Assembly: GCA_963773845.1 (NCBI GenBank)
Contig: CAVZCU010000008.1
Span: forward strand, 62,001 to 126,000
Source: SIAJ01 sp963773845
GTDB taxonomy: Bacteria > Planctomycetota > Planctomycetia > Gemmatales > Gemmataceae
Length of the DNA stretch: 64,000 nucleotides
Direction of reading: 5' to 3'
Part shown: positions 18,881 through 26,285 of the stretch, piece by piece
How positions within the stretch are numbered: the first letter of the stretch is position 1
Layout of the letters: each line of letters begins with the position of its first letter
Notes under the pieces: model-generated
Told to the model about the DNA's origin: nothing
Seen by the model: only the letters and a program-made list of their open reading frames with translations
Database searches by the model: none
Translations under genes and position numbers: made by a program

Positions 18881-19849
18881 TCAAAACCGGCGCTGCCGCG
18901 AAATCAGGTACTCAATCAGCGCTTTGTCGAAGGTGATGCCCGTGTGCAACGGCACATAGTCGATGTTTGCCTTCAACGCCTCTTCCTTGAACCGCGACTG
19001 AAATTCCTCGAGACCTCGTTGATAGTCTTCGCGCATGCCTTTGGCATCGAGTTGCAGTTCTTCCTGGCTTTCCACATCGACGAATTCGACCAGCCCTTCA
19101 AATGGAAACTCGACTTCCGCCTCGTCGAGGACGTGGAAGAGAATGATCTCGTTGCCACGATGCCGCAGGTGGTACAGGGCTTTCATCAACTCGTCGGGAT
19201 CCGTCAAGAGATCGCTGAAGACCATGATCAGGCTTTTCGTCCGAATCATGGCCGCCAACTGGTGCAGGCAATGGGCCAGGTCGGTTTGCCCGGCCGGCTT
19301 CAAATTGGCGAGCACGGCAAGAATGTTGCCCAACTGCGTGCGTTTGCTGCGTGGCGGAATCACATCGCGGATTTTTTCGGCACACGTCACCAGCGCGACC
19401 GGGTCTTGCTGGTGGATCATCAGGTAGCCGAGCGCCGCTGCCAGGCAAATCGAGTATTCGAATTTGGTCAGTCGATCGTCCGCCTCGGCGAACGCGGCCG
19501 ATTTCAAGTGCTGGATGCCGGGGACCTTGGCCTTCTCCATTTCGCGCACGCCGCACCAGTCCATCGACGCCGAGAGATCCATGACCAGGTAGCCGGTGAC
19601 GTTCGTCTCGGCCTGGAATTTCTTGACGTAATAGCGATCGGTCTTCGCGTAGACGTTCCAGTCGAGATCCTTGAGATCGTCGCCGGGCGAGTACTTTCGA
19701 TGTTCGGAAAACTCGACGGAGAAACCCTGAAACGGGCTGGCGTGCAAGCCGGACAGAAAACCTTCGACGATGAATTTGGCGCGCAGGTCGAGCCGGCCCA
19801 CCTGGGCGATCACGTTGGGTCGCAAATAGCGTTCGGCGGCCGGCATCAA
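18881..19849 (-). CDS. DUF58 domain protein (MoxR-associated)
   Basis: An intact 322-residue protein of the DUF58 family, which has a von-Willebrand-like fold and works with MoxR ATPases. The diagnostic opening is seen: GFLSGLHASPFQGFSVEFSEHRKYSPGDDLKDLDWNVYAKTDRYYVK contains the EFxxxRxYxPGDxxRxIDWxxxAR-like signature. YLVMDLSASMDW provides a MIDAS-like DxSxS site. It overlaps the preceding hypothetical gene by 4 bases (ATGA), which indicates translational coupling, and moxR lies further upstream. MoxR-DUF58 systems are thought to chaperone cofactor insertion or stress-related complexes; the target here is unknown. Confidence 0.9.
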   Translation of the reverse strand: MMPAAERYLRPNVIAQVGRLDLRAKFIVEGFLSGLHASPFQGFSVEFSEHRKYSPGDDLKDLDWNVYAKTDRYYVKKFQAETNVTGYLVMDLSASMDWCGVREMEKAKVPGIQHLKSAAFAEADDRLTKFEYSICLAAALGYLMIHQQDPVALVTCAEKIRDVIPPRSKRTQLGNILAVLANLKPAGQTDLAHCLHQLAAMIRTKSLIMVFSDLLTDPDELMKALYHLRHRGNEIILFHVLDEAEVEFPFEGLVEFVDVESQEELQLDAKGMREDYQRGLEEFQSRFKEEALKANIDYVPLHTGITFDKALIEYLISRQRRF

Positions 19850-20301
19850 TACTCCTGAAGCAATAACGTGCCATCGGCTGCGTACCAGCCGATGTTTTCA
19901 ACCTGGTACATACCATCCGCGGCCGCGGCGATCACTTGGCAGATCGATTGGCAAAGGTCGTCGATCGCCGATTCGTTCGGATGGTCGAGCGGCTTGCGAA
20001 TGGTGACGAGTTGCCGCGACTGAATCACTCGCTCCATCAAGGAAACATTGTTGGGCGAATAGTCAAGTGTCTCCAAATACGCGGCCCAGGTGTTCAGATC
20101 GTCGCGGATTTCGTCCTCGTTGGTCAAGTACCTTTCCGCGTAAACGGGTGTCCCAGTGCCAAGCGTAAACTCCGCGGAGGTCCACCCGAGATCGTCGCCT
20201 TTGAATCGGACAATCACAGGCCGTTCGCGCTGTTGCACGCGGTCAAGCAACTCGCCATGCGCGATTCCGACGCCCGAACGACAAAACACTCGGTACCACA
20301 T
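19846..20301 (-). CDS. Hypothetical protein of the MoxR-DUF58 operon, 151 residues
   Basis: A soluble protein starting at ATG 20301 (MWYRVFCRSGVGIAHGELL) and ending TLLLQEY. It is rich in acidic helices (YLTNEDEIRDDLNTWAAYLE) and overlaps DUF58 by 4 bases. The frame stays open upstream into the GxxExxY element, so a longer annotated start would wrongly include repeat-encoded residues (LCDLCAFVV). The chosen start is only 14 bases from the element's left end. I do not recognise a family; position between moxR and DUF58 suggests a partner of that system. The insertion may have replaced its native promoter or 5' region. Confidence 0.7.
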   Translation of the reverse strand: MWYRVFCRSGVGIAHGELLDRVQQRERPVIVRFKGDDLGWTSAEFTLGTGTPVYAERYLTNEDEIRDDLNTWAAYLETLDYSPNNVSLMERVIQSRQLVTIRKPLDHPNESAIDDLCQSICQVIAAAADGMYQVENIGWYAADGTLLLQEY

Positions 20302-20314
20302 GCAAAAACCACTT

Positions 20315-20808
20315 ACCACAAAGGCACAAAGATCACACAAAGAAACACAAAGAGAACCGATTATCCGAGAACCATTCGCTTGATTCCGTCTTTGAGAACC
20401 GGGACGTTGAAATTGATCAACAAGCCCAGCCATCGCTCCGAAAGACGCAAGTAGGTTAAAAGTTGCGCCTCGTGAATTGGATCGAGTCGGTCGAGGGATT
20501 TCAGTTCGACGACGACGTGCCCGCTGACCAGCAAGTCGATCCGATAAGCCTTTTCGACGAGGACACCTTTGTATTCCAACGGCATGTAGACCTGCGGTTC
20601 AAAAGGAATCCCGCGAAGTTCCAACTCTCGGCAAAGGCAAACTTGGTAAGCGGACTCGAGCAGCCCGGGACCCAGATGTCGGTGCACCTCGATCGCGGCC
20701 CCAATGATCTGTTTCGACAAATCGTTGGCCCTTGCCTTATCGATCTCCGAAACACTCATTGACGACTCCTCTTCGTGCTTCTTTGTGTGATCTTTGTGTC
20801 TTTGTGGT
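20315..20808 (-). mobile_element. GxxExxY element: gene between 40-bp terminal inverted repeats
   Basis: Arms at 20315-20354 and 20769-20808 are inverted copies with 37 of 40 matches, starting ACCACAAAG at the outer ends. They enclose exactly one gene (GxxExxY protein, 20361-20759) with 6-9 bases to spare on each side. The unit lies between moxR and its operon partners. Empty or partial relatives of the ends are at 63039-63138 and 6479-6569. No flanking target duplication is evident. That it is mobile is inferred from structure and repetition. Confidence 0.75.
20361..20759 (-). CDS. GxxExxY protein (PD-(D/E)XK_3-like)
   Basis: An intact 132-residue protein. Residues 32-38 read GLLESAY, the GxxExxY signature that names the family. 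YRIDLLVSGHVVVELKS follows and looks like a PD-(D/E)XK nuclease core (Asp, then Glu-x-Lys). GxxExxY proteins are common in planctomycetes and other environmental bacteria and belong to the PDDEXK_3 family; their role is not known. The gene is framed by long terminal inverted repeats, and its mRNA would carry complementary ends. The nuclease-like core and repeats suggest a self-mobilising or repeat-maintaining element. Confidence 0.9.
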   Translation of the reverse strand: MSVSEIDKARANDLSKQIIGAAIEVHRHLGPGLLESAYQVCLCRELELRGIPFEPQVYMPLEYKGVLVEKAYRIDLLVSGHVVVELKSLDRLDPIHEAQLLTYLRLSERWLGLLINFNVPVLKDGIKRMVLG

Positions 20809-20824
20809 TTGCCTCATGTATTCC

Positions 20825-21850
20825 CTACAGTCGCTTCTTCGCTCCGTATTTCGGCGGCTCGGGTTCGCCGACGGTTTTGAGCAGCATCGCGATGATGTCT
20901 TCGCTGGTTTTGCCTTCGGCCTGAGCCTGGAAGTTCGTGCCGATGCGATGACGCAGCACCGGCTCGGCGGCTTTGCGGACGTCGTCGATGGCCACGCTGA
21001 AGCGCCCTTCCATGGCGGCGAAGGCTTTGCCGGCCTGAATCAGGTACTGACCGGCACGCACGCCGGCGCCCCAGTCGACCATCTTCTTGACAAAATCGGG
21101 CGAGGTCGGATCCTTCGGCCGTGTGGCACGAACCAATCGCGTCACGAAGTCGATGACGAAATCGCCGACCGGCACGCTGCGCACCAGCTTTTGCAAATTG
21201 ACAATCGCCTTGCCGCTCAGGACTTTTTGCACGACCCCCGTCTCGTCTTTCGCGGTCATCGAGAGAATCCGCTTTTCTTCGTCGACGCTTGGGTAATCGA
21301 CCTTCACGTTGAACATGAAGCGGTCGAGCTGCGCCTCGGGCAACGGATAGGTGCCTTCCTGCTCGATTGGATTCTGCGTGGCGATGACGAAGAACGGATC
21401 GGGCAGGTCGAATGTTTCCTGGCCGACGGTGACCTGGCGTTCCTGCATTGCCTGGAGCAACGCGGCTTGCGTCTTGGGTGGGGTGCGGTTGATTTCGTCG
21501 GCGAGCACGATGTTCGCGAACACCGGGCCGTGCACGAAGCGGAATTCGCGGCGGCCCTGTTCGTTTTCGTCGAGGATCGTGGTTCCAGTGATGTCGGACG
21601 GCATCAAGTCGGGCGTGAACTGGATGCGCTTGAAGGTGACATCGAGAATCTGGGCCATCGACGAGACCATGAGCGTCTTGGCCAAGCCCGGCACGCCGAC
21701 CAACAGGCAATGCCCGCGGGTGAAGATGGCGGCGAGCATTTGGTCGATGACGTCCGTCTGCCCGACGATGACGCGACTCAGTTGCTCGATCATCTGGGTT
21801 CGCGTTTGCGAGAACTGGGTCAAGTATTCACTGATACGGTCGGTCTGCAC
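20825..21850 (-). CDS. MoxR family AAA+ ATPase
   Basis: An intact 341-residue AAA+ ATPase of the MoxR group. Residues 52-60 carry Walker A (GVPGLAKTL), IVLADEINRTPPKTQAALLQAMQE is the Walker B and MoxR signature, and FFVIATQNPIEQEGTYPLPEAQLDRF is sensor 1 plus the conserved helix. These ATPases act as chaperones together with DUF58/VWA proteins. The start at ATG 21850 is followed by a normal N-terminal helix. Downstream on the same strand come the GxxExxY element, the hypothetical gene and DUF58, so the operon has been split by the element 17 bases after the moxR stop. Confidence 0.93.
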   Translation of the reverse strand: MQTDRISEYLTQFSQTRTQMIEQLSRVIVGQTDVIDQMLAAIFTRGHCLLVGVPGLAKTLMVSSMAQILDVTFKRIQFTPDLMPSDITGTTILDENEQGRREFRFVHGPVFANIVLADEINRTPPKTQAALLQAMQERQVTVGQETFDLPDPFFVIATQNPIEQEGTYPLPEAQLDRFMFNVKVDYPSVDEEKRILSMTAKDETGVVQKVLSGKAIVNLQKLVRSVPVGDFVIDFVTRLVRATRPKDPTSPDFVKKMVDWGAGVRAGQYLIQAGKAFAAMEGRFSVAIDDVRKAAEPVLRHRIGTNFQAQAEGKTSEDIIAMLLKTVGEPEPPKYGAKKRL

Positions 21851-21950
21851 GGGGCTCTCTCATCGGGGATATCGGGTAACCGACAGTATTGTAGGACCGG
21901 GGCAGCGCACCATCACTTCATGTTTCACCGACGCAGTCTCACACCACCAA

Positions 21951-21995
21951 AATGGATTGCGCTGCAACCCCCGGTCAGGAGCCCTGCAATCCATT
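21951..21995. repeat. Dispersed palindromic repeat, copy 2 (AATGGATTGC family)
   Basis: Nearly identical to 848-893, with inverted ends AATGGATTGC/GCAATCCATT. The copy sits about 100 bases upstream of the moxR start, in the gap before the SPFH gene remnant, so it may mark the break that truncated that gene. Confidence 0.8.
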
Positions 21996-22079
21996 CTCGC
22001 GGCGTTTGAGAGCAAGTGCTGGCCGGAGAGGAACTTGCTGCGTTGCATTGCACCGCGAACCGCCAAATCGAAATAAGGA

Positions 22080-22397
22080 TTGGGCGGCCGAACGAGCCAG
22101 GCGCAACTGGTCGAAGCGCGGACCAAGGTGGAAGTTCAGCGGATCGAAGCGCAAACGTGGGCCGAGGCGCTCCGTCTGCAGGCGCACGCGGAAGCCGAGG
22201 GACAGCGGCCCAAGGTGCCGTCCGAACTGCAGGTGACTGAGGAACGAGCAAAGACCGCGGCGGCGTACACGGCGCATCCGGCGCTGTTGCGTTTGGAGGA
22301 ACTCGCCGCGCTGCAGGAACTCGGGAGAAACGCAAACGCGCAAATCTGGCTGGATTTTCCGGGAACCGGCAAAGGGACTCCGGATGGTGGAACATGA
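22080..22397 (+). pseudogene. C-terminal remnant of an SPFH/band-7 (slipin-type) protein
   Basis: The translated stretch VEARTKVEVQRIEAQTWAEA...ALRLQAHAEAEGQ is the Ala/Glu-rich coiled coil found after the SPFH domain. TAAAYTAHPALLRLEELAALQELGRNANAQIWLDF matches the typical end of such proteins. The SPFH domain itself is absent and no ribosome-binding site is seen, so only the last ~100 residues remain. A dispersed palindrome (21951-21995) lies just upstream and a terminator-like repeat just downstream (22410-22450). Confidence 0.6.
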
Positions 22398-22404
22398 AAG
22401 GGGG

Positions 22405-22452
22405 TGGGTGGTCCGGGGTCTGTTTCAAATAAAGATTCCCGACCTCTTTTTT
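22405..22452. terminator. Terminator-like dispersed hairpin, copy 1
   Basis: GGTCCGGGGTC (22410-22420) pairs with GATTCCCGACC (22434-22444) and is followed by a T-run. A second copy at 26200-26240 shares the sequence before it (AACATGAAAG), the stem and the tail, so this is a repeat family as well as a probable rho-independent terminator. Confidence 0.7.
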
Positions 22453-22528
22453 CACCCGCATCTTTTTGCAAGATGACACCGTCGCGAGCGCGAAAAGAGC
22501 GCGAAAAGATAGAAAGGGGAAAAGCGGC

Positions 22529-23005
22529 CTACTTTGCGACAGCCGATTTTGGAAGGCGGGGTGGAAATTGGTCTGGCTCAAATTGCTTGCCATCTCCCTC
22601 GTCAATGCCTGCCTTCGGTATTCGGGGCGAATCGTCGTTTAGTTCAAACTGTTTACCCCTTGACTGTTGTTGTTTTGGTGCGACCGCCGGCGGGCAAACC
22701 GGCGGGGGTTTGGCAGCGCACCACACTTTGGCGCAATCATCAAACAAGAGAATCCTCGACGCTATCATCTCGTTTACTGAGCGGTCGAATTCATCTTGCG
22801 TTGCCTTCGTTATGTTGATGATGGTTCTGGAAAGTTGCTCGACGGTGTGCTGACCGGGTTCGGCCATTACGATCCGGTGTAGTTCATACCTGACTTGCTC
22901 CTCGATGAACTGCCGCTCAAATCGTGGACTCACGATAGTTCGATTGGTTCGATACTTTCCTTCAGGTGAAACCTGGAAAATCTGGTTTGCGGCTTGTAGC
23001 TGCAA
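22529..23005 (-). CDS. Hypothetical protein, 158 residues, Pro-rich tail
   Basis: An open frame from ATG 23005. The first 100 residues are helical and charged (FERQFIEEQVRYELHRIVMAEPG, TIINITKATQDEFDRSVNEM). The rest is low complexity with KPPPVCPPAVAPKQQQ and two GKQFEPD/GKQFELN-type repeats (SRGKQFELNDDSPRIP and DGKQFEPDQFPPRLP). No signal or membrane segment, no recognised family. It lies between a terminator-like repeat and the putative mobile gene at 23066, in a region with lower coding density. Coding status is likely but unproven. Confidence 0.5.
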   Translation of the reverse strand: MQLQAANQIFQVSPEGKYRTNRTIVSPRFERQFIEEQVRYELHRIVMAEPGQHTVEQLSRTIINITKATQDEFDRSVNEMIASRILLFDDCAKVWCAAKPPPVCPPAVAPKQQQSRGKQFELNDDSPRIPKAGIDEGDGKQFEPDQFPPRLPKSAVAK

Positions 23006-23065
23006 TAGGAGCTTCTTTAGGGTCTTTCCTCTGACCTTCTACGCAGGATGCGGAGAACATTTTAC

Positions 23066-24601
23066 TCAAGCCGCTAGCGCGTAGCGGCGATATGTTCGCA
23101 GCGCGTCGCTGAGCACACTCCGGCCTTGATCCGTGACTCGCCAGCGGCGCGTTCGCGGAACTTTTGCCACGAAGCCGCGAACGTGCAGACGTTTCAAGAG
23201 TCGGCCAATCGCAGCACTTCGGCGTTGGCCTTTCGCGTCCCGGCCGAGTTGGGCGTCGAGAGCCGTGCGGATGTCTTTGTTGCGGAACCCCTGCGCGATG
23301 TGGTCGCCGGCCAGCACGGCGGCAAAGAGCCGAGCTTCCTCAGCTCGGGCCGGGTTGAACCCCGCATAGCTGCGGCCCTTTTCATGCTGGCGCTCGGTCA
23401 ACTCCTTCAGCTGGTCGTACGTCGGCGTCGGATCCGTGACGGCCGCCAGCGCCTCCAGGTATCGTTGGTTGCAGGCCAAGGCGTGTCTTTGATAGTGGTG
23501 CAGATTGCCAACGCCCTTGCACATCGCAAACCAACCCGTTGACGTGGTGCCGTCCCGATGCCGACATTCCCGCAAGACTTTGAACTCTCCGGGTTGATTG
23601 ATGACGGTCTCCACGCGTAGGAGCAAACCCAACTTGTCGTACATCTTCAGCCAGTTTCGCTTCATGAAGTGCTTGATGCACGCGCCGGGCTCACGCACCG
23701 ACTTGTAGTGCGTTTGCACTTCGCCATCGAAGCGCTCGTGCCACTTACGCCCCAGATAGCAGTAGATTTTCTTGGGACTGAAGGTGAGCAAGGCGAACTC
23801 CAGCAAGCGCACAAACAACGCCGCCAGCGCGTGCCGGCTCGCGAAGCAAATGTCGGTCGCGTACTCGGCCTGATCGATGACCCAGTAATGGCTGAGGCCC
23901 TTCAGTTCCGTCAACAACAGCGGATTGACTTGCCGCGCGTAGCGTTCCAGGAGTTTCGGCCACGGCAGCTTGACGAAGCGGTCGGCGGCACGCTTCGCCG
24001 CCGACGGATCGGCCAACTCCACGAAGGCGTTATCAACTTGCTCGAAGGCGATGCCTTTCTCCTTCAGTTGCCGCGCCACGTAGTCGTGGCCATTGACATA
24101 CACCTGACAAGTGAACGGTGCCCAGGTCTGCAAGCGGACGTGCATGAGTCCCAGGTCTTTGTCGACGAAGTAGTAGTACAAGACGCGCTGCGGCACATAC
24201 CGGGACACGAAACCCGGCCGATCCTTGCGGGGAGCAAGCTTGAAGGTGCGACAGGCTTCCATGACGCACACGATGCCGACCAGGCCATCGACTCCTGGCG
24301 ACTGCTTGAGCTGTTCCTTGGCCCAGGCGTCCTTGTCGATCTTGCCGGTGAAGTACAGGTAAGGACGCCGCGACCGCTCGGCGAAGCGTTTGGCGTGTTC
24401 GACCAAACGATCCGACCACACCGGCCCAACGTCCTTCAAGAAATCGGCACGGCGAATCTTCAAGACGTAATCGATGAAACACTCGAATTGATCGACACGG
24501 CTGATCGGCAAATGCCCTTTGAAAAGAACCCGGTCAAAGCACGACAAAACCCAGGAGATGATGCTGGCAAACTGGCCGCAAAACGAGCATACTGTCTTCA
24601 T
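23066..24601 (-). CDS. Widespread uncharacterised protein, 511 residues, possible mobile-element protein
   Basis: An intact gene from ATG 24601 (MKTVCSFCGQFASIISWVLS); an in-frame ATG at 24634 is possible. Recognisable segments are DRVLFKGHLPISRV, YYYFVDKDLGLMHVRLQTWAPF, QVYVNGHDYVARQL, YWVIDQAEYATDICF, KRNWLKMYDKLGLLLRVETVINQPGEFKVLR and a C-terminal winged-helix-like part (RRSAAIGRLLKRLHVRGFVAKVPRTRRWRVTDQG). I recall this architecture from environmental bacteria, where it recurs in multiple copies, but I know of no assigned function. The catalytic-looking D/Y/H-rich core plus DNA-binding tail would suit a nuclease or recombinase. No terminal repeats were found around it. Confidence 0.6.
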   Translation of the reverse strand: MKTVCSFCGQFASIISWVLSCFDRVLFKGHLPISRVDQFECFIDYVLKIRRADFLKDVGPVWSDRLVEHAKRFAERSRRPYLYFTGKIDKDAWAKEQLKQSPGVDGLVGIVCVMEACRTFKLAPRKDRPGFVSRYVPQRVLYYYFVDKDLGLMHVRLQTWAPFTCQVYVNGHDYVARQLKEKGIAFEQVDNAFVELADPSAAKRAADRFVKLPWPKLLERYARQVNPLLLTELKGLSHYWVIDQAEYATDICFASRHALAALFVRLLEFALLTFSPKKIYCYLGRKWHERFDGEVQTHYKSVREPGACIKHFMKRNWLKMYDKLGLLLRVETVINQPGEFKVLRECRHRDGTTSTGWFAMCKGVGNLHHYQRHALACNQRYLEALAAVTDPTPTYDQLKELTERQHEKGRSYAGFNPARAEEARLFAAVLAGDHIAQGFRNKDIRTALDAQLGRDAKGQRRSAAIGRLLKRLHVRGFVAKVPRTRRWRVTDQGRSVLSDALRTYRRYALAA

Positions 24602-24664
24602 GGCATCCGCTTTCTGAGTGACTGCTGGTAACAATCATTTTGGAAAGTCGGATGCCTGTTTTCT

Positions 24665-25366
24665 TCATGGGGCGGTGGGCGAAGCCCACGTTAGGACTAG
24701 GGGTTGCAAATCGTCTTTGCCAATTTCGATTCCTTGAACTTGCCAAGTCTGTTTCAGGTATTCACTCGTGATGCCCTCAAACGAAATCCCTTCCTGTTTC
24801 TTGTCGTTCGTCGCCTTTTCGATGATGTCGTAAACGGCGATTTGCTGCCATGCGAGTTTCTTGTCCTTGTTGTCATTGGCGAGCAGCAAACTCTGATTGA
24901 GATAGAGCGTCAAGGCCGTGAGAAATACGGAGATGGCACTCAGCAAAATTGCAATGAAAGCAATTCTTTCCCCGATTTGCAATGCGGCCCAGAGCCGTCT
25001 CCAGAATCCAGGTCTTGGTTGTTCGTCCGGGTTTGGTTTTGAGTTTCCATTGTGTGGGACTTGCGGGGGCGCAGGTGGTGCGGTCGCTGTTGGCGGACTC
25101 GGGGGTTGTGCCGCAGGTTCCGGGGTGCCCGGTGACGTGGGAACTTGAGCATGAACGGTCACGGTCGTTTCATCAAGGGGGGTGGCGGGCGTGCCGGGCG
25201 TGGCTGGTGGTGTGGTTGGCGTGGTCATAGCGGCTTGAATCCGAGTGATTAGGTCAGCTTTCTTAAGTCCGGCGTGGTCAATGCCGAGCGAGTGTGCAAG
25301 GACTTGTAGCCTTGGAAGTAGGACGTCTTGGAGGGGGACTTCTAGCATCGGGCCACGTTCGGGCAA
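24665..25366 (-). CDS. Membrane protein with Rho-N/SAP-like N-terminus and Pro/Thr-rich linker
   Basis: A 233-residue protein. Residues 17-45 (LLPRLQVLAHSLGIDHAGLKKADLITRIQ, split here only for naming the region) resemble the Rho N-terminal/SAP helix-turn that ends in LKKADLI. A Pro/Thr-rich linker follows (about 50-115), then one membrane helix (IAFIAILLSAISVFLTALTLYL) and a short charged tail. Start taken at ATG 25366; ATG at 25348 is an alternative. Function unknown. It lies downstream of the small Thr-rich gene on the same strand and directly upstream of the putative mobile gene. Confidence 0.6.
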   Translation of the reverse strand: MPERGPMLEVPLQDVLLPRLQVLAHSLGIDHAGLKKADLITRIQAAMTTPTTPPATPGTPATPLDETTVTVHAQVPTSPGTPEPAAQPPSPPTATAPPAPPQVPHNGNSKPNPDEQPRPGFWRRLWAALQIGERIAFIAILLSAISVFLTALTLYLNQSLLLANDNKDKKLAWQQIAVYDIIEKATNDKKQEGISFEGITSEYLKQTWQVQGIEIGKDDLQPLVLTWASPTAP

Positions 25367-25509
25367 GGGAACCGGCGGTTCCTTCCGTTCGTCGCCTATC
25401 TGTGTGCGGGAAACGAAGATAGGGCAGCGTCAAGACTACTCAGGTAGTGCGTCTCTGGCAAGAAGAAACCCCCGGCCTCGGCCGTGGGTTATTCGGGCAG
25501 CTGATCGGT

Positions 25510-25737
25510 TCAGATGGAGTGAACGTACTCCATGCCCCGAGGCGGGGGTGTAGTGGTCGTGGTCGTGGTCGTGCTCACCATTGTTTGGTTCTTGTCTACT
25601 ACCTGACTAGGTGCCGGGACTGGCTGACAGTGTCCTACGTGCGGTTCGGGTTCCCGTGCCGGGCAAACTTGATAGGCCGCCGGGATTCCAAACACGAGGA
25701 TCTCGCCGATCTTCTTGCCGATGTCCTTCGGGTCCAT
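25510..25737 (-). CDS. Small protein with Thr run, 75 residues
   Basis: Open frame MDPKDIGKKIGEILVFGIPAAY... with a poly-Thr stretch encoded by tandem ACGACC-type repeats near 25550-25575 and a Pro-rich end. No family recognised. The amphipathic N-terminal helix and conserved-looking start favour a real gene, but the low-complexity half gives little support. Confidence 0.4.
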   Translation of the reverse strand: MDPKDIGKKIGEILVFGIPAAYQVCPAREPEPHVGHCQPVPAPSQVVDKNQTMVSTTTTTTTTPPPRGMEYVHSI

Positions 25738-25956
25738 GCGTTGCGCTCCATGCGGGCGATAATTGACTCTAGGCTATTCGTCGGTTGCTGTCCACGCTTG
25801 ACGGGGCGCACGGAAAAACCCCTGCCGGACGTGCCGACCAGCAGGGGCACAACGAAACCCGGCGGAACTTTAAGGAGGGAAGCGAAAACGGGGACATGCT
25901 GGTTTCGCAATCATCAGGCCCCGAAACCACAATATCCCCCGTCTTCGCGCCACCCG

Positions 25957-26180
25957 TCAGTCCTTCGGAAACTGAATCTTCTCCGGAATCTTCGCCGAAT
26001 GCGGAGCGTCGCCGCGGATCATTTGCGATGCCGCGCCGGTCAGCTTCAGGCACCAGTCCGAGCCCATTCCCTCGTCGTTCACAAAGTGCTTGCCTGAAGG
26101 ACTCTTGTCCCTGACCTTTTAGATTGCCGTTCCCTCGTCGACCTCATCAAACATCCCGACGAACATCTGCGGACGCCCAA
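25957..26180 (-). pseudogene. Truncated second copy of the 27521 gene
   Basis: The minus strand reads FVGMFDEVDEGTAI, then TAA, then KVRDKSPSGKHFVNDEGMGS..., ending APHSAKIPEKIQFPKD. This matches the last ~70 residues of the gene at 27521-27983 (FVGTLDEVHEGMAIYKVADKSPS ... HSAKIQVKLPFPKD). A stop replaces the conserved Tyr and homology ends next to the terminator-like repeat at 26200. Confidence 0.7.
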
Positions 26181-26197
26181 CGCCCGAACATGAAAGA

Positions 26198-26240
26198 GTG
26201 TCGGGGGTCGTTTTCAGATGAAGACTCCCGACCCCTTTTT
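26198..26240. terminator. Terminator-like dispersed hairpin, copy 2
   Basis: GTCGGGGGTC (26200-26209) pairs with GACTCCCGAC (26223-26232) over 10 bp with one G-U pair, followed by CCCCTTTTT. It repeats the unit at 22405-22452, including the leading GAACATGAAAG. It lies 45 bases after the stop of the surface-protein gene (minus strand) and at the edge of the pseudogene. Confidence 0.7.
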
Positions 26241-26285
26241 CCACGGGCGACGGCTGAACAACGGACTTAACTCGACACAGAAGAA

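Noticed and set aside
25540..25580. GTCGTG tandem repeats as a regulatory array
   Set aside because: They are explained by the poly-Thr stretch of the small gene 25510-25737.
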